Of a stretch of DNA of 64,000 bases, positions 27,671 through 37,777 are shown in pieces. This stretch comes from Saccharopolyspora gloriosae (GTDB lineage Bacteria; Actinomycetota; Actinomycetes; Mycobacteriales; Pseudonocardiaceae), in contig NZ_CP059557.1 of NCBI RefSeq assembly GCF_022828475.1, positions 5,441,470-5,505,469 of the forward strand. The letters are read 5' to 3'. Below the pieces are notes generated by a model. It did no database searches. It was given only the letters and a program-made list of their open reading frames with translations, and was not told the DNA's origin. Every line of letters starts with the position of its first letter. The stretch's first letter is position 1. The position numbers were made by a program, and so were the translations under genes.

Positions 27671-27701
27671 AAAAAGCCTTCCCCGAAGTCCGGAGAAGGC
27701 T
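27671..27701 (-). terminator. Rho-independent terminator of the recO-uppS operon
   Basis: On the minus strand AGCCTTC...GAAGGCT (one internal mismatch) is followed by five U (AAAAA at 27671-27675). It is the first terminator-like element after the YbjN-like gene. Nothing else convincing lies between the Zur box and copy B. Confidence 0.7.
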
Positions 27702-27744
27702 CGTCGCCCAATACCGCTCAGCGTCGAATGGCCTTGCACTTCAT

Positions 27745-27905
27745 CTTGTCAGCGGCGAAGCCGATGAGCAGTGACCAGCTAGAGCAAACCGGCCACCGGC
27801 GGGCTTTCGGTGAGCCTCTCGCGAGGACAGCTTTTTCCCTCGTGGCGGAGAGCCACTCAGGAAAAAGATCTCGCGACGAGAGGCTCACCGAGGTTCCGCT
27901 ACCAC
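27745..27905. repeat. Intergenic hairpin repeat, copy B
   Basis: The head is CGGC-GAA-GCCG (27753-27763). The outer body stem is perfect over 15 bp (27807-27821 with 27877-27891, TCGGTGAGCCTCTCG). The inner stem is CTTTTTCC/GGAAAAAG (27831-27838 with 27860-27867), plus GTGGC/GCCAC. The conserved CTCGCGAGGACAGC lies between outer and inner arms and GAGGTTC follows. It sits between the YbjN-like stop and the operon terminator. Confidence 0.85.
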
Positions 27906-27936
27906 CGAAGCAGGCCACCCCCGCGAAAGGACCGAC

Positions 27937-28368
27937 TCAGTCGACCGGAGTGTCCTCCACCTCGGTCAGGAGTTCACCGCGCAACTGCGACGCGGTGGAC
28001 ACCACCAGCATCAGCAGCGTGCCCAGCGGCTGCGGTTCCATGCCTTCGGCCGGGAACGCGTAGCGCAAGGTCACGTCCATGCCGCGCTCGGTGCGCACCA
28101 CGCCGAGCGTGCCGAACAGGCCTTGGCCGGCCCGCTCCGCCGTGGACTGCGCCAGCTTGTCGTCCAACGGCAGGTCCCACGCCACTACGCAGGTCAAGCT
28201 GAGCACGGTGAGTCCTTCGGCGAGCTGCATCGCCTGCACCGCGCACGGCACGTCGCCGTGCCGCAAGGTCAACGCACCATCGTCGTCGACGTTCACCTCG
28301 TGATAGGTCTCCAGCGCCTCTTTCGCCGCGGTCAAAAGCTCCGCGGTCGTTGCGGCCTCCTGGGTCAT
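27937..28368 (-). CDS. YbjN / CesT-like small protein downstream of uppS
   Basis: 143 residues from the ATG at 28368, which overlaps the uppS stop (TGATG). A single alpha/beta domain (LTLRHGDVPCAVQAMQLAEG, LTVLSLTCVVAWDLPL) resembles the YbjN/type III chaperone-like fold common in actinobacteria. No membrane segment or catalytic motif is present. It is co-translated with uppS; its function is unknown. Confidence 0.75.
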   Translation of the reverse strand: MTQEAATTAELLTAAKEALETYHEVNVDDDGALTLRHGDVPCAVQAMQLAEGLTVLSLTCVVAWDLPLDDKLAQSTAERAGQGLFGTLGVVRTERGMDVTLRYAFPAEGMEPQPLGTLLMLVVSTASQLRGELLTEVEDTPVD

Positions 28369-29213
28369 CAGATGCCCTCCTGGGCGGATTGTGTGGTGCT
28401 CTCGTCCTGCGCGGCACGGTCGATGGCGCCGCCGAAGCGCCGGTCGCGGCGTGCGTATTGCTCGCACGCGCGCCACAGGTGGCGACGATCCACATCGGGG
28501 AACAGGGTGTCTTGGAACACCAACTCGGCGTATGCGGACTGCCAGAGCAGGAAGTTGGATGTGCGTTGCTCCCCGGACGGCCGGATGAACAGGTCGACGT
28601 CGGGCATCTCCGATTGGTAGAGATGCCGGGCCACGGTCCGCTCGTCCACCTTCTCTGGATTGATCTTGCCTGCGGCGGCCAGCCGGGCGATTTCCCGCGC
28701 GGCGTCGCCCACCTCGGCCCGGCCACCATAGTTCACGCACATGGTCAGGTTCATGACTTCGTTGCGACTGGTGCGTTCTTCTGCCGCCTGCAACGTGTTC
28801 ACCACGCTGCGCCACAGCCGCGGTTTGCGGCCTGCCCAGCGCACCCGCACGCCGAGCTCGTCGAGCTCATCGACGCGGCGGGCGATGACGTCCCGGTTGA
28901 AGCCCATGAGGAACTTCACCTCGTCCGGACTGCGCTTCCAGTTCTCGGTGGAGAAGGCGTACAGCGACAGCCACTTCACGCCGATCTCGATGGCGCCCCT
29001 GGCGAGTTCGAGCACCACCTGCTCGCCGCGCTTGTGCCCTTCGACCCTGGGCAGTCCGCGTTCATTGGCCCAGCGCCCGTTGCCGTCCATCACGATGGCC
29101 ACGTGCTTCGGCACCAGTTCGGCGGGCAGGTCCGGTGGGGTGGCCCCCTCGGCGTGCGGTGCGGGCGCCTTCACGCTCGGGTCGTCGCTCCCGCGTCCAC
29201 GGCGTCGCAGCAT
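28368..29213 (-). CDS. uppS: Isoprenyl (decaprenyl/undecaprenyl) diphosphate synthase, cis type
   Basis: 281 residues from the ATG at 29213. Conserved motifs are [13 protein letters not shown] (catalytic Asp and diphosphate binding), [25 protein letters not shown] and [17 protein letters not shown]. The enzyme adds isopentenyl units in cis to make the lipid carrier for cell-wall synthesis. An ~30-residue Pro/Ala N-terminal extension precedes the catalytic core. uppS and recO are neighbours in mycobacteria; here a GNAT gene sits between them. Confidence 0.95.
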   Translation of the reverse strand: MLRRRGRGSDDPSVKAPAPHAEGATPPDLPAELVPKHVAIVMDGNGRWANERGLPRVEGHKRGEQVVLELARGAIEIGVKWLSLYAFSTENWKRSPDEVKFLMGFNRDVIARRVDELDELGVRVRWAGRKPRLWRSVVNTLQAAEERTSRNEVMNLTMCVNYGGRAEVGDAAREIARLAAAGKINPEKVDERTVARHLYQSEMPDVDLFIRPSGEQRTSNFLLWQSAYAELVFQDTLFPDVDRRHLWRACEQYARRDRRFGGAIDRAAQDESTTQSAQEGI

Positions 29214-29266
29214 GTGTGCCTTCTCCTTCGTTCGCGGCCGGTCGACCATTCTCCCGGACCCGCATG

Positions 29267-29872
29267 TCACCCGTTCAGTGGTGTCCCGTAGCGGACTTCG
29301 AGCCGGGTGTCCGACGGCAGCCGGACCATCCCGGTTCGCTGGTAAAGCGCGTGCGCCCTGGTGTTTCCGGGGCTCACGCCGAGCTGCACGCCCGGTGATC
29401 CGGCACAGGCGAGCTGCTGGAACACCGCGTGCAGCAGCTGTTTGCCCATTCCCTGCCCGCGAGCGCTCGCTACCAGGTTGATGTGCAGGTGAGAGGGGTA
29501 GCGGTCGAGGTTCGCGGGAAGCATCAGCCGCGGCCGGTGCAGGTACGCCCGCAGCTGGCTGTCGCCGCTGCGGCCGTTGACGACGCGCCCCGATGGGTGG
29601 CTGGCGGCGAAGCGCGGCGACCATTCGAGCTGCCAGCGGGCGTAGAACTCCTCGGTGTGCAACGCGGCGACGACGTAGCCGAGCACCGTGCCGCGCCCCT
29701 CGACGACGAAGGCCAGTTCGGGGTGCAGCAGCAGGTAAGGATCGGCGAAGACGTAGGCGGCCAGTTCCGGGTCGCGCAGGATGTGGTGCACGGGTTCGCC
29801 GCCGTCCCCGGTGGCCAGACAGATCCGATGCACCGCCGCGGCGTCCCGCGGACGCCAGCTGCGCACGATCAA
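29267..29872 (-). CDS. GNAT-family N-acetyltransferase
   Basis: 201 residues from a TTG at 29872, overlapping the recO stop (TTGA) and preceded by GGAG within recO; a GTG at 29866 is the alternative. The acetyl-CoA-binding motif A is visible as [20 protein letters not shown], followed by [20 protein letters not shown] (motif B). The substrate is unknown. Domain layout ([20 protein letters not shown]) resembles the acetyltransferases related to O-GlcNAcase C-terminal domains. Its coupling to recO suggests co-expression, not a shared pathway. Confidence 0.85.
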   Translation of the reverse strand: MIVRSWRPRDAAAVHRICLATGDGGEPVHHILRDPELAAYVFADPYLLLHPELAFVVEGRGTVLGYVVAALHTEEFYARWQLEWSPRFAASHPSGRVVNGRSGDSQLRAYLHRPRLMLPANLDRYPSHLHINLVASARGQGMGKQLLHAVFQQLACAGSPGVQLGVSPGNTRAHALYQRTGMVRLPSDTRLEVRYGTPLNG

Positions 29873-30690
29873 CCGGTGGCTCCGTCCGCCGTCTCCGGGG
29901 TCGTGATGTCGACGGCCGCCGCGCGCTCCCGGATGATCTCGGGCACGGTCGATCGGTGTTCGCGGCGTTCCACCAGCGGTAGCGAGCGCAGTTGCCGCTC
30001 CATGTGCCACTGCAGGTGCGCGGCGACGAGTCCGCTGCCCTCGCGGCGCACCGCCTCGGTGCTCTGCTCCGCACCGGCCCAGTCGCCGTGCAGCAGCGCT
30101 TCCAGCAGCGGCAGCGTCTGCGACGCGGGGCGAGCGGAGCCGGTGGGGCGGCAGTCGACGCACATCGCGCCGCCGCCCTGAACGTTGAACGCGGCGTGCG
30201 GCCCGGCGCTACCGCAGCGGGCGCATTCGCTGAGCGCGGGAGCCCAGCCCGCGTAGTACATCGCCCGCAGCAGGAACGCGTCGAGCACCAGCGACGGATC
30301 CCGCTCCCGCCCGGACAACGCCCGCAGAGCGCCGGTGACCAGCAGGTACATCCGGAGCACGGGTTCGCCTTCTTCGGCGGCGAGCCGGTCGACGGTCTCC
30401 AGCACGGCGCAGCCCGCGGTGTAGCGCTGGTAGTCGTCGACGATGTGCACGCCGAACGCGTCCAGCGTCTGCACCTGGGTGATCACGTCGAGGGTGCGCC
30501 CGGTGTGCAGCTGCACGTCGACGTGGCAGAACGGTTCGACGCGGGCACCGAAGCGCGAGGTGGTGCGGCGCACGCCCTTGGCGACGGCGCGCACCTTCCC
30601 GTAGCGACGGGTGAGCAAGGTGATGATCCGGTCGGCCTCACCCAACTTGTGCACCCGGAGCACGACGCCGGTATCCCGGTAGAGGCTCAC
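29869..30690 (-). CDS. recO: DNA repair protein RecO
   Basis: 273 residues. The N-terminal OB fold ([37 protein letters not shown]) is followed by a helical domain with a zinc site (CARCGSAG ... AMCVDCR). RecO works with RecF/RecR to load RecA on single-stranded DNA. It heads the operon recO-GNAT-uppS-YbjN. The ~310 bases upstream hold only its promoter and that of the convergent-side DUF4190 gene; no clear elements are seen. Confidence 0.95.
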   Translation of the reverse strand: MSLYRDTGVVLRVHKLGEADRIITLLTRRYGKVRAVAKGVRRTTSRFGARVEPFCHVDVQLHTGRTLDVITQVQTLDAFGVHIVDDYQRYTAGCAVLETVDRLAAEEGEPVLRMYLLVTGALRALSGRERDPSLVLDAFLLRAMYYAGWAPALSECARCGSAGPHAAFNVQGGGAMCVDCRPTGSARPASQTLPLLEALLHGDWAGAEQSTEAVRREGSGLVAAHLQWHMERQLRSLPLVERREHRSTVPEIIRERAAAVDITTPETADGATG

Positions 30691-31002
30691 CCCGCCATCG
30701 TCCCACTACCGGGCTACCCGACCGCTCCGGGTGAGCCCTCGCTGCGAACGCAGGGTGTTCGCCTTCCGTTCCCAGGCATGTGATCTACGTCCGGTCGTCC
30801 TCTTTCGGCCCCGTGCTGCCCGGCCGGGGTGGTAGTTCTGCTCGGCGAACCAACCGCGACCACGGCTGGGGACACCACCGGACGGTGAGGAGTGGAGCTG
30901 CGGCGCGGTCTCGCGTGCCGGACTCCGGCTAGGCGGGATGCGACCACGGTCGCGCCGATCGGCGCTCTCGTCCACGGGACGGCGGCTCCACGGAAGGACA
31001 CC

Positions 31003-31437
31003 ATGACGAACCCCTACGACCCGAACAACCCGTACCAGCAGTACCCGCCTCAGCAGGGCGCACCGCAGCAAGGCCCGTACCAGCCGAATCCCTACTCGCA
31101 GGCGCCCGCACCGCAACCGCAGCCGCCCTACCCGGGCTACGGGATGTACCCGCAGCCGCCGCCGAACAACGGGCTGGCGATCGCATCGATGGTCGTGTCG
31201 CTGGTGTCGTTGCTGGTGTGCCAGCTGGGCATCGTGCTGGGACCGATCGGCCTGATCCTGGGGCACGTCGCGCTGCGCAAGCTGAAGGAACAACCCGCGC
31301 AGCGGGGCCGGGGAATGGCACTGGCCGGGGTCATCATCGGCTGGATCGTGCTGGCGATCTGGGTGGGGGTGATCCTGTTCGTCGTCCTGGCCGCCACCGG
31401 GACGCTGGGGCCGGAGCTCCAGTCGGAATTCGAGTAG
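31003..31437 (+). CDS. DUF4190 membrane protein with Pro/Gln/Tyr-rich N-terminus
   Basis: 144 residues from the ATG at 31003, with GGAAGGA as ribosome binding site. The first ~55 residues are Pro/Gln/Tyr-rich (NPYQQYPPQQGAPQQG), disordered and cytoplasmic. Two hydrophobic segments follow (LAIASMVVSLVSLLVCQLGI and MALAGVIIGWIVLAIWVGVI) separated by a basic loop. This is the standard DUF4190 layout. Function unknown. It faces the RDD-DUF2752 operon, which encodes a protein with a similar Pro/Gln/Tyr-rich tail. Confidence 0.8.
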   Translation: MTNPYDPNNPYQQYPPQQGAPQQGPYQPNPYSQAPAPQPQPPYPGYGMYPQPPPNNGLAIASMVVSLVSLLVCQLGIVLGPIGLILGHVALRKLKEQPAQRGRGMALAGVIIGWIVLAIWVGVILFVVLAATGTLGPELQSEFE

Positions 31438-31444
31438 TCGGCGT

Positions 31445-31474
31445 CGCGGCGGCCATCTCCAGGTGGTCGCCGCG
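31445..31474. terminator. Hairpin between the convergent DUF4190 and DUF2752 genes
   Basis: CGCGGCGGCC (31445-31454) pairs with GGTCGCCGCG (31465-31474) with one mismatch and a 10-base loop, in the gap between two converging genes. Confidence 0.55.
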
Positions 31475-31480
31475 GTGCGT

Positions 31481-31906
31481 TCACGCCCGCAGCACCTCGA
31501 AGCCGGGCAGTGGGAGGTTGCGCGCCACGCCCCACAGCACGGCGGCCGCCAGCACCGCGTTGCCCGCCCAGCGGCCGCGCCGGCCGACCAGCCAGGGCGA
31601 CGGCACACCCCCGATCTCCTGACGCGCCGAGGCGATCAGGAACAGCACCGCCACCGGCAGCACGACCACAAGAGCGAAGAAGTTCAGGTCCGCGGCGAGC
31701 GCCAAGTCGCCGTGCAGCAACGCGCCGATCATCCGGCTACCGCCGCAGAACGGGCAGTCGAGGCCGGTCAGGAACAGCAGTGGGCACGGCAGCGGGATCA
31801 CCCCGGTGCTCAGCACCAAGCCGAGCGCCCCGGCGCCCGCGGCGAGGCGGGTCGTCCGGGGCGCACGGCGCAACGGGGAGGCGGCCGCTCGAAGCAGCCC
31901 GCTCAC
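31481..31906 (-). CDS. DUF2752 membrane protein
   Basis: 141 residues. Three hydrophobic segments are present. The family signature LTGLDCPFCGGSRM (Cys-Pro-x-Cys-Gly-Gly-x-Arg) lies around residue 50. Its ATG is 7 bases past the stop of the RDD gene, so the two are one operon. DUF2752 proteins commonly accompany RDD/TM2 membrane proteins; their role is unknown. Confidence 0.85.
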   Translation of the reverse strand: MSGLLRAAASPLRRAPRTTRLAAGAGALGLVLSTGVIPLPCPLLFLTGLDCPFCGGSRMIGALLHGDLALAADLNFFALVVVLPVAVLFLIASARQEIGGVPSPWLVGRRGRWAGNAVLAAAVLWGVARNLPLPGFEVLRA

Positions 31907-31913
31907 CTGGTGC

Positions 31914-32774
31914 TCACCACTGCTGCGGCGGCTGCTGCTGCGGGTATCCGGGCTGCTGGCCCGGGTAGCCGCCCTGCTGGGGGTATCCGGGCTGCTGCTG
32001 CGGATAGCCGGGCTGGGGCTGCGCGGGGTAGCCGGGCTGCTGCTGCGGGTATCCGGGCTGCTGCGGGTAGCCGCCGGCCTGCGCGGGATCGACCGGGACC
32101 ACGACGGACCTGATGATCTTGTCGGCCCAGGTCTGGTTCTTCTGCTCCCACAACGGAGCGAACCAGCCGACCATGCAGGCGAGGCTGTCCAGCGCGTGGC
32201 AGAGCTGCCGCACGAAGGCCATGCCGAAACCGAGCGGCTGCCCGGTGTCCTCGCTCACCGTCTTGATCTTCACGACCCGCTGGCCGATGGTCTGGCCGGT
32301 GGTTCCCCGCTTGTAGGCCATGTTCCAGATGCCGAACGCGGCCGCAGCCAGGTTCAACACGAGCGAGATCACGTTCGTGATCATGATCGTGGACATCGCG
32401 CTTTCGAGGTCACCGGAGCTCGCCGCGCTGCCGGCGATAGCGCCCATGATGCCGGCGACGATCCCGATCGGAACACCGATGATCGCCCCGTCGATGAGGT
32501 AGCCCAGGAGACGGGTTCCCCACTCGGCGAACGGGCCGGGGTGCCCGTACCCGTAACCCGGCTGGCCGTAGGGCTGCGGCTGCTGGCCGTAGGGCTGCTG
32601 CCCGTACGGCTGCGGCTGCTGCGGGTACGGCTGCTGGCCGGGAGCCTGCTGCGGCACCGGACCGGACTGCGGATACGGCTGCTGGGGCTGGCCACCCGTC
32701 TGCGGGAACGGCTGCTGCCCGTAGGGCTGTTGCGGCTGCGGGCCGGACGGCGGCCCGCCATACGGGTTGGTCAC
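31914..32774 (-). CDS. RDD-family membrane protein with Pro/Gln/Tyr-rich ends
   Basis: 286 residues from a GTG at 32774 (AAGGAC upstream). The N-terminal ~80 residues are built of PYGQQP-like repeats. A central RDD domain follows (WGTRLLGYLIDGAIIGVPIG, then RGTTGQTIGQRVVKIKTV). The C-terminal ~60 residues consist of YPQQQPGYPQ-type repeats. It likely sits in the membrane with both low-complexity tails in the cytoplasm. The DNA of the tails contains tandem short repeats (31920-32070 and 32540-32760) that could expand or contract. Confidence 0.85.
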   Translation of the reverse strand: MTNPYGGPPSGPQPQQPYGQQPFPQTGGQPQQPYPQSGPVPQQAPGQQPYPQQPQPYGQQPYGQQPQPYGQPGYGYGHPGPFAEWGTRLLGYLIDGAIIGVPIGIVAGIMGAIAGSAASSGDLESAMSTIMITNVISLVLNLAAAAFGIWNMAYKRGTTGQTIGQRVVKIKTVSEDTGQPLGFGMAFVRQLCHALDSLACMVGWFAPLWEQKNQTWADKIIRSVVVPVDPAQAGGYPQQPGYPQQQPGYPAQPQPGYPQQQPGYPQQGGYPGQQPGYPQQQPPQQW

Positions 32775-32929
32775 GGGGAGTCCTTCGATCGATGAATCGG
32801 GCAGCGCTCTGACGAGGCCGGACCGGAAGTTACCGGAGCGCAAGTGCCTGCCGTGGCCGTTCGATCAAATCGTTGGCATCCCGGTTGCGAAAGCAACATC
32901 ATGGTCGGCCACGGCGGCGGAGCTCCGCC

Positions 32930-33877
32930 TCAGAACCCCAGCTTGCGCAGTTGGCGCGGGTCGCGTTGCCAGTCCTTGGCGACCTTGACGTGCAGTTCGA
33001 GGTAGATCTTGCTGCCCAGCAGCCGCTGGATGTGCTGCCGCGCCTGCGTACCGACCTCGCGCAGCCGCTCGCCCTTGCGGCCGATCACGATCGACTTCTG
33101 GCTCTGCCGCTCCACGTAGACGATCGCGTGCACGTCGACCAAGTCGTCGCGGCCTTCGCGCTGGTTCATCTCCTCGATGCCCACCGCCAGCGAGTGCGGC
33201 AGCTCGTCGCGGACGCCTTCCAGCGCGGCCTCGCGGATCATCTCCGCGATCAGCGTCTCCTCGGGCTCGTCGGTGAGCTCGCCGTCCGGGTACAGCTGCG
33301 GCCCCTCCGGCAGGTGGCTCACCAGCAGGTCGCCCAGGGTGTCCATCTGGTAGGAGTCCACCGCGGAAACCGGTACCAGGTCGGCGAAATCCATCAGTTG
33401 CTGCAGCGCGAGCAGCTGCTCGGCGACCTGCTGCTTGGTCGCCAGGTCCGTCTTGGTGATCACGCCGATCACCGGGGTACGGCGGGCGACCTTGGCGAGC
33501 TGCTCGACGATGAACTTGTCACCGGGGCCGACCTTCTGGTCCGCGGGCACGCAGAAACCGACGACGTCCACTTCGGACCAGGTCTCGTAGACCAGGTCGT
33601 TGAGCCGCTGCCCGAGCAGCGTGCGCGGCCGGTGCAGCCCCGGCGTGTCCACGATGATCAGCTGTGCGTCCGGCCGGTGCACGATGCCCCGGATCGCGTG
33701 CCGAGTGGTCTGCGGCTTGCTGGAGGTGATCGCGACCTTCGAGCCGACGAGGCTGTTGGTCAGCGTGGACTTGCCCGCGTTGGGGCGGCCGACGAAACAG
33801 GCGAACCCGGAACGGTGCGCATCGGCGGAACCTGCGTCTGAAGTGCTGCTCACCCGCCCATTGTCACCGCCGGGCAC
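32930..33877 (-). CDS. era: GTPase Era
   Basis: 315 residues from a GTG (33877; a GTG at 33853 is an alternative). G-motifs are GRPNAGKST (G1), TTRH (G2 area), DTPGLH (G3), TKTD (G4) and SAV (G5). A C-terminal KH domain contains VIGRKGERLREVGTQARQHI. Era binds 16S rRNA and is needed for 30S assembly. It follows the CBS protein and the cytidine deaminase-like gene, as in mycobacteria. Confidence 0.96.
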   Translation of the reverse strand: MPGGDNGRVSSTSDAGSADAHRSGFACFVGRPNAGKSTLTNSLVGSKVAITSSKPQTTRHAIRGIVHRPDAQLIIVDTPGLHRPRTLLGQRLNDLVYETWSEVDVVGFCVPADQKVGPGDKFIVEQLAKVARRTPVIGVITKTDLATKQQVAEQLLALQQLMDFADLVPVSAVDSYQMDTLGDLLVSHLPEGPQLYPDGELTDEPEETLIAEMIREAALEGVRDELPHSLAVGIEEMNQREGRDDLVDVHAIVYVERQSQKSIVIGRKGERLREVGTQARQHIQRLLGSKIYLELHVKVAKDWQRDPRQLRKLGF

Positions 33878-33900
33878 GCCCGCGGGCGCACCGGCCCTGT

Positions 33901-34266
33901 TCAGCGCAGCACCCCGGCGACCGCACCGCTCGCGTCGGCGCGCAGCACCGGAGCGGACGGGGTGAGGTCGCGGACGGCGGTGATGGAGTCGGCGGAGACC
34001 TCGGCCGCGTCGGTGACGACCGCGGCGGCCTCCAGCCCTTCGGCACCGCTGGCGACCGCGGTGGCGACCGCCACCTGCAGTGCGCTGAGCCGCAGCGACG
34101 GCAGCCGCACCGTGCAGCCCGCGTAGGTCCGGCCGTCGGTGTCGCGCACCGCAGCCCCCTCGGCTGCGCCGATGCGCGCGCGGGCCGAGCGGGCCAGCGT
34201 CACGATCTTGGCGTCCTCCGGGTCCAATTCCTGCGGGGCCGCCGATTCCTGCACTTGCTCAGCCAC
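33901..34266 (-). CDS. Cytidine deaminase-like protein lacking the zinc ligands
   Basis: 121 residues from a GTG at 34266, overlapping the end of the CBS gene by 8 bases. The fold matches cytidine deaminase (ARSARARIGAAEGAAVRDTD, YAGCTVRLPSLRLSALQVAV). The catalytic (C/H)AE motif is replaced by RLSALQVA, and no PCxxC motif follows, so zinc-dependent deamination looks impossible. Inactive relatives occupy the same position beside era in mycobacteria. The role is unknown, possibly regulatory or in Era/CBS complexes. Confidence 0.8.
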   Translation of the reverse strand: MAEQVQESAAPQELDPEDAKIVTLARSARARIGAAEGAAVRDTDGRTYAGCTVRLPSLRLSALQVAVATAVASGAEGLEAAAVVTDAAEVSADSITAVRDLTPSAPVLRADASGAVAGVLR

Positions 34267-35590
34267 GGGTGCTGTTTCCTTCCTGGTCGGCACCGCGATG
34301 CGATGCGAGCTCGCCGTTCGCGCGGCGCACGAGCAGCGCGTTGATGCGGATGCGGCCGCGGTGGTCCTTGCCGCCTTCGGCGCGCAGCCGCAGGCCTTCG
34401 ATCTCGGCTTCCGCGCCGGGCAGCGGGACCCGGCCGAGGCGTTGCGCGAGCAGACCGCCCACGGTCTCCACCTCGGAGCCGTCCAGCTCCACGTCGTAGA
34501 TGGCGCCCAGGTCCTCCACCGGCAACCGGGAGGAGACCCGGACCGTGCCGTCGTCGAGGTGCTCGATCGGCCGGTGCTCCTCCAGGTCGGACTCGTCGGT
34601 GATCTCACCGACGATCTCCTCGATGACGTCCTCGATGGTGAGCAGCCCGGCGGTGCCGCCGTACTCGTCGACGGCGATGGCCAGGTGGCTGCGGGACAGC
34701 TGCATCTCCTTGAGCAGCTCGTCGAGCCGTTTCGTGTCGGGCACGAAGCTCGCCGGGCGCATCAGCTCACCGAGCTCCGGGCCTGCCTGGTTCAGGTCGC
34801 CCAGTTCGGCGAGGGCTTGGGTCAGTTCGCGCAGCGTCACCACGCCGACGATGTCGTCGACGCTGTCCCCGATCACCGGGATCCGGGAGAAGCCGGAGCG
34901 CAAGCACAGGGCGAGGGCCTGGCGGGCGGACTTGGTGCGCTCGATCCAGACGACCTCGGTCCGGGGCACCATGACCTCGCGGGCGATGGTGTCGCCGAAC
35001 TCGAACACCGAGTGGATCATCTCGCGTTCGCCGGCGGCGACCACGCCGCGCTCCCCGGCCATGTCGACCAGTTCCCGCAGCTCCACTTCCGAGGAGAACG
35101 GTCCCTCGCGGAACCCGCCGCCCGGGGTGAGCCCGTTGCCGATGAGGATCAGCAGCCGGGTGAGCGGGTTGAGCACCCTCGCCAGCACCCGGACCGGCGC
35201 CGCGACCACCAGGCCCACTCCGTACGGGTGCTGCCTGCCGATGGTGCGCGGTCCCACTCCCACCAGCACGTACGACACCACGAGCATGATCAGGATCGCG
35301 AACAGCGCCGCCAGCGCGTCCGATTCGATCCCGCGCTGCACCGCCACGGCGACCAGCACCGTGGCGCCCAGCTCGCAGGCCAGGCGCAGCAGGATGAGCA
35401 GGTTGACGTGCCGCGGCCGGTCCTCCAGGACGAGCGCCAGCTGCTTGGCACCACTGCGGTTCTCCCGCAGCAGCTCCTCGACCCGCGCCCGGGACGCGGA
35501 GCCCACCGCCGAATCGGCGGCCGCGAACACTCCGGCGCCCAGGACCAGCAGTACAGCCCACACCACCAGTGCGGCCGAACTCATGAACAC
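34259..35590 (-). CDS. CNNM/CorC-type hemolysin-family protein with CBS pair
   Basis: 443 residues. The N-terminal CNNM-type membrane domain has three to four hydrophobic segments (LVVWAVLLVLGAGVFAAADS ... LFAILIMLVVSYVLVGVGPR). A CBS pair follows (REVMVPRTEVVWIERTKSAR; LAIAVDEYGGTAGLLTIEDV) and then a C-terminal CorC/HlyC domain (RVSSRLPVEDLGAIYDVELD). Related proteins transport or control Mg2+/Co2+. It is the first gene of the operon CBS protein-cytidine deaminase-like-era. Confidence 0.92.
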   Translation of the reverse strand: MFMSSAALVVWAVLLVLGAGVFAAADSAVGSASRARVEELLRENRSGAKQLALVLEDRPRHVNLLILLRLACELGATVLVAVAVQRGIESDALAALFAILIMLVVSYVLVGVGPRTIGRQHPYGVGLVVAAPVRVLARVLNPLTRLLILIGNGLTPGGGFREGPFSSEVELRELVDMAGERGVVAAGEREMIHSVFEFGDTIAREVMVPRTEVVWIERTKSARQALALCLRSGFSRIPVIGDSVDDIVGVVTLRELTQALAELGDLNQAGPELGELMRPASFVPDTKRLDELLKEMQLSRSHLAIAVDEYGGTAGLLTIEDVIEEIVGEITDESDLEEHRPIEHLDDGTVRVSSRLPVEDLGAIYDVELDGSEVETVGGLLAQRLGRVPLPGAEAEIEGLRLRAEGGKDHRGRIRINALLVRRANGELASHRGADQEGNSTRG

Positions 35591-35726
35591 GATCTCCGCC
35601 TTCTCGCCCCGCGGAGCCTGCCGCCGACTGCGGGTGTCCTCGTCTCCTGCTCAGCGGCGGCACCGCTGCTCATCCGTGGCTCCTTCGGCCGATACTTCAT
35701 CTTGTTCGGTGCGATGCGGGAATTCG

Positions 35727-35900
35727 GTCGTCTTGTCAACGGCGGAGCCGATGAGCGGTACCCACCTGAACAAGACGACCACCGGCGGGTTCCCCGCGGC
35801 CTGCTCGCGAGGACAGCGATTTCGCCGAGCAGGGAGAAATCACTGTCACACCGGTCAGGGGCGCGGTGAGAAGGCCGCTGAGGTTCCCGACACCCACGCA
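35727..35900. repeat. Intergenic hairpin repeat, copy C
   Basis: The head stem GGTCGTCTTGT/ACAAGACGACC (35726-35736 with 35770-35780) is a perfect 11 bp and encloses CGGC-GGA-GCCG. The body has GCGGCCT/AGGCCGC (35796-35802 with 35872-35878) and inner GATTTC/GAAATC (35818-35823 with 35836-35841). The conserved CTCGCGAGGACAGC and GAGGTTC are present, with about 25 extra bases in the right half. It lies between ybeY and the CBS gene. Confidence 0.8.
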
Positions 35901-35910
35901 GAACAAGCTT

Positions 35911-36464
35911 TCAGTCGCGCGGGACTTCGGATTCAGCCGTCTGATCCAGTCCCACCGCACCCAGGACGCGGTTGTCCGCGTCGCGCTGGGCCGCCTCGCG
36001 CTCGGCCTCGTCCCGCGCCGTGCGGTAGTCGGCCAGAATCCGGTTCTGCAGCCCGAACATCTCGCGCTCCTCCTCCGGCTCCGCGTGGTCGTAGCCGAGC
36101 AGGTGCAGCACGCCGTGCACGGTGAGCAGGTGCAGCTCATCGATCAGGGTGTGCCCCGCCTTGCGCGCCTGGTCCTTCGCGAACGCCGGGCACAGCACGA
36201 TGTCGCCCAGCAGCGCCGGGCCGGACCCTGCCGAATCCGGGCGGCGCGACGAGTCGTACTCGTCCATCGGGAAGGCCATCACGTCGGTCGGACCGGGCAG
36301 GTCCATCCAGCGTTCGTGCAGGTCGGACATCACGTTCAGCTCGACCAGGACGATGGACAGCTCGGCGAGCTGACTCACGCTCATCCGGTCCAGCGCGTAG
36401 CGGGCGACGGCGACGATGGTGCTTTCGTCGACCTCGACGCCGGATTCGTTGGCGATCTCAATGC

Positions 36465-36468
<4 letters not shown>
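35911..36468 (-). CDS. ybeY: Endoribonuclease YbeY
   Basis: 185 residues. The metal-binding H-x3-H-x4-GYDH motif is present as [11 protein letters not shown], preceded by [12 protein letters not shown]. YbeY matures 16S rRNA 3' ends and acts in 70S quality control. The ATG overlaps the phoH stop (ATGA). An acidic C-terminal tail of ~35 residues is longer than in E. coli. Confidence 0.95.
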
Positions 36469-37664
<1,196 letters not shown>

Positions 37665-37777
37665 GTGTGTTCGGGCCTGCTTTCTGCGCTCGGCGCGCGG
37701 AGTCGGTCGTTCTGCCTGATACCGATGGTAGAGCAATCGGCAACGCGGTTACGTCGCCGATCGCCCGCTCCTGCCGG

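Noticed and set aside
27532-27774. An 80-codon plus-strand frame downstream of the permease
   Set aside because: No ribosome binding site, mixed composition, and it runs through a terminator and into hairpin repeat copy B.
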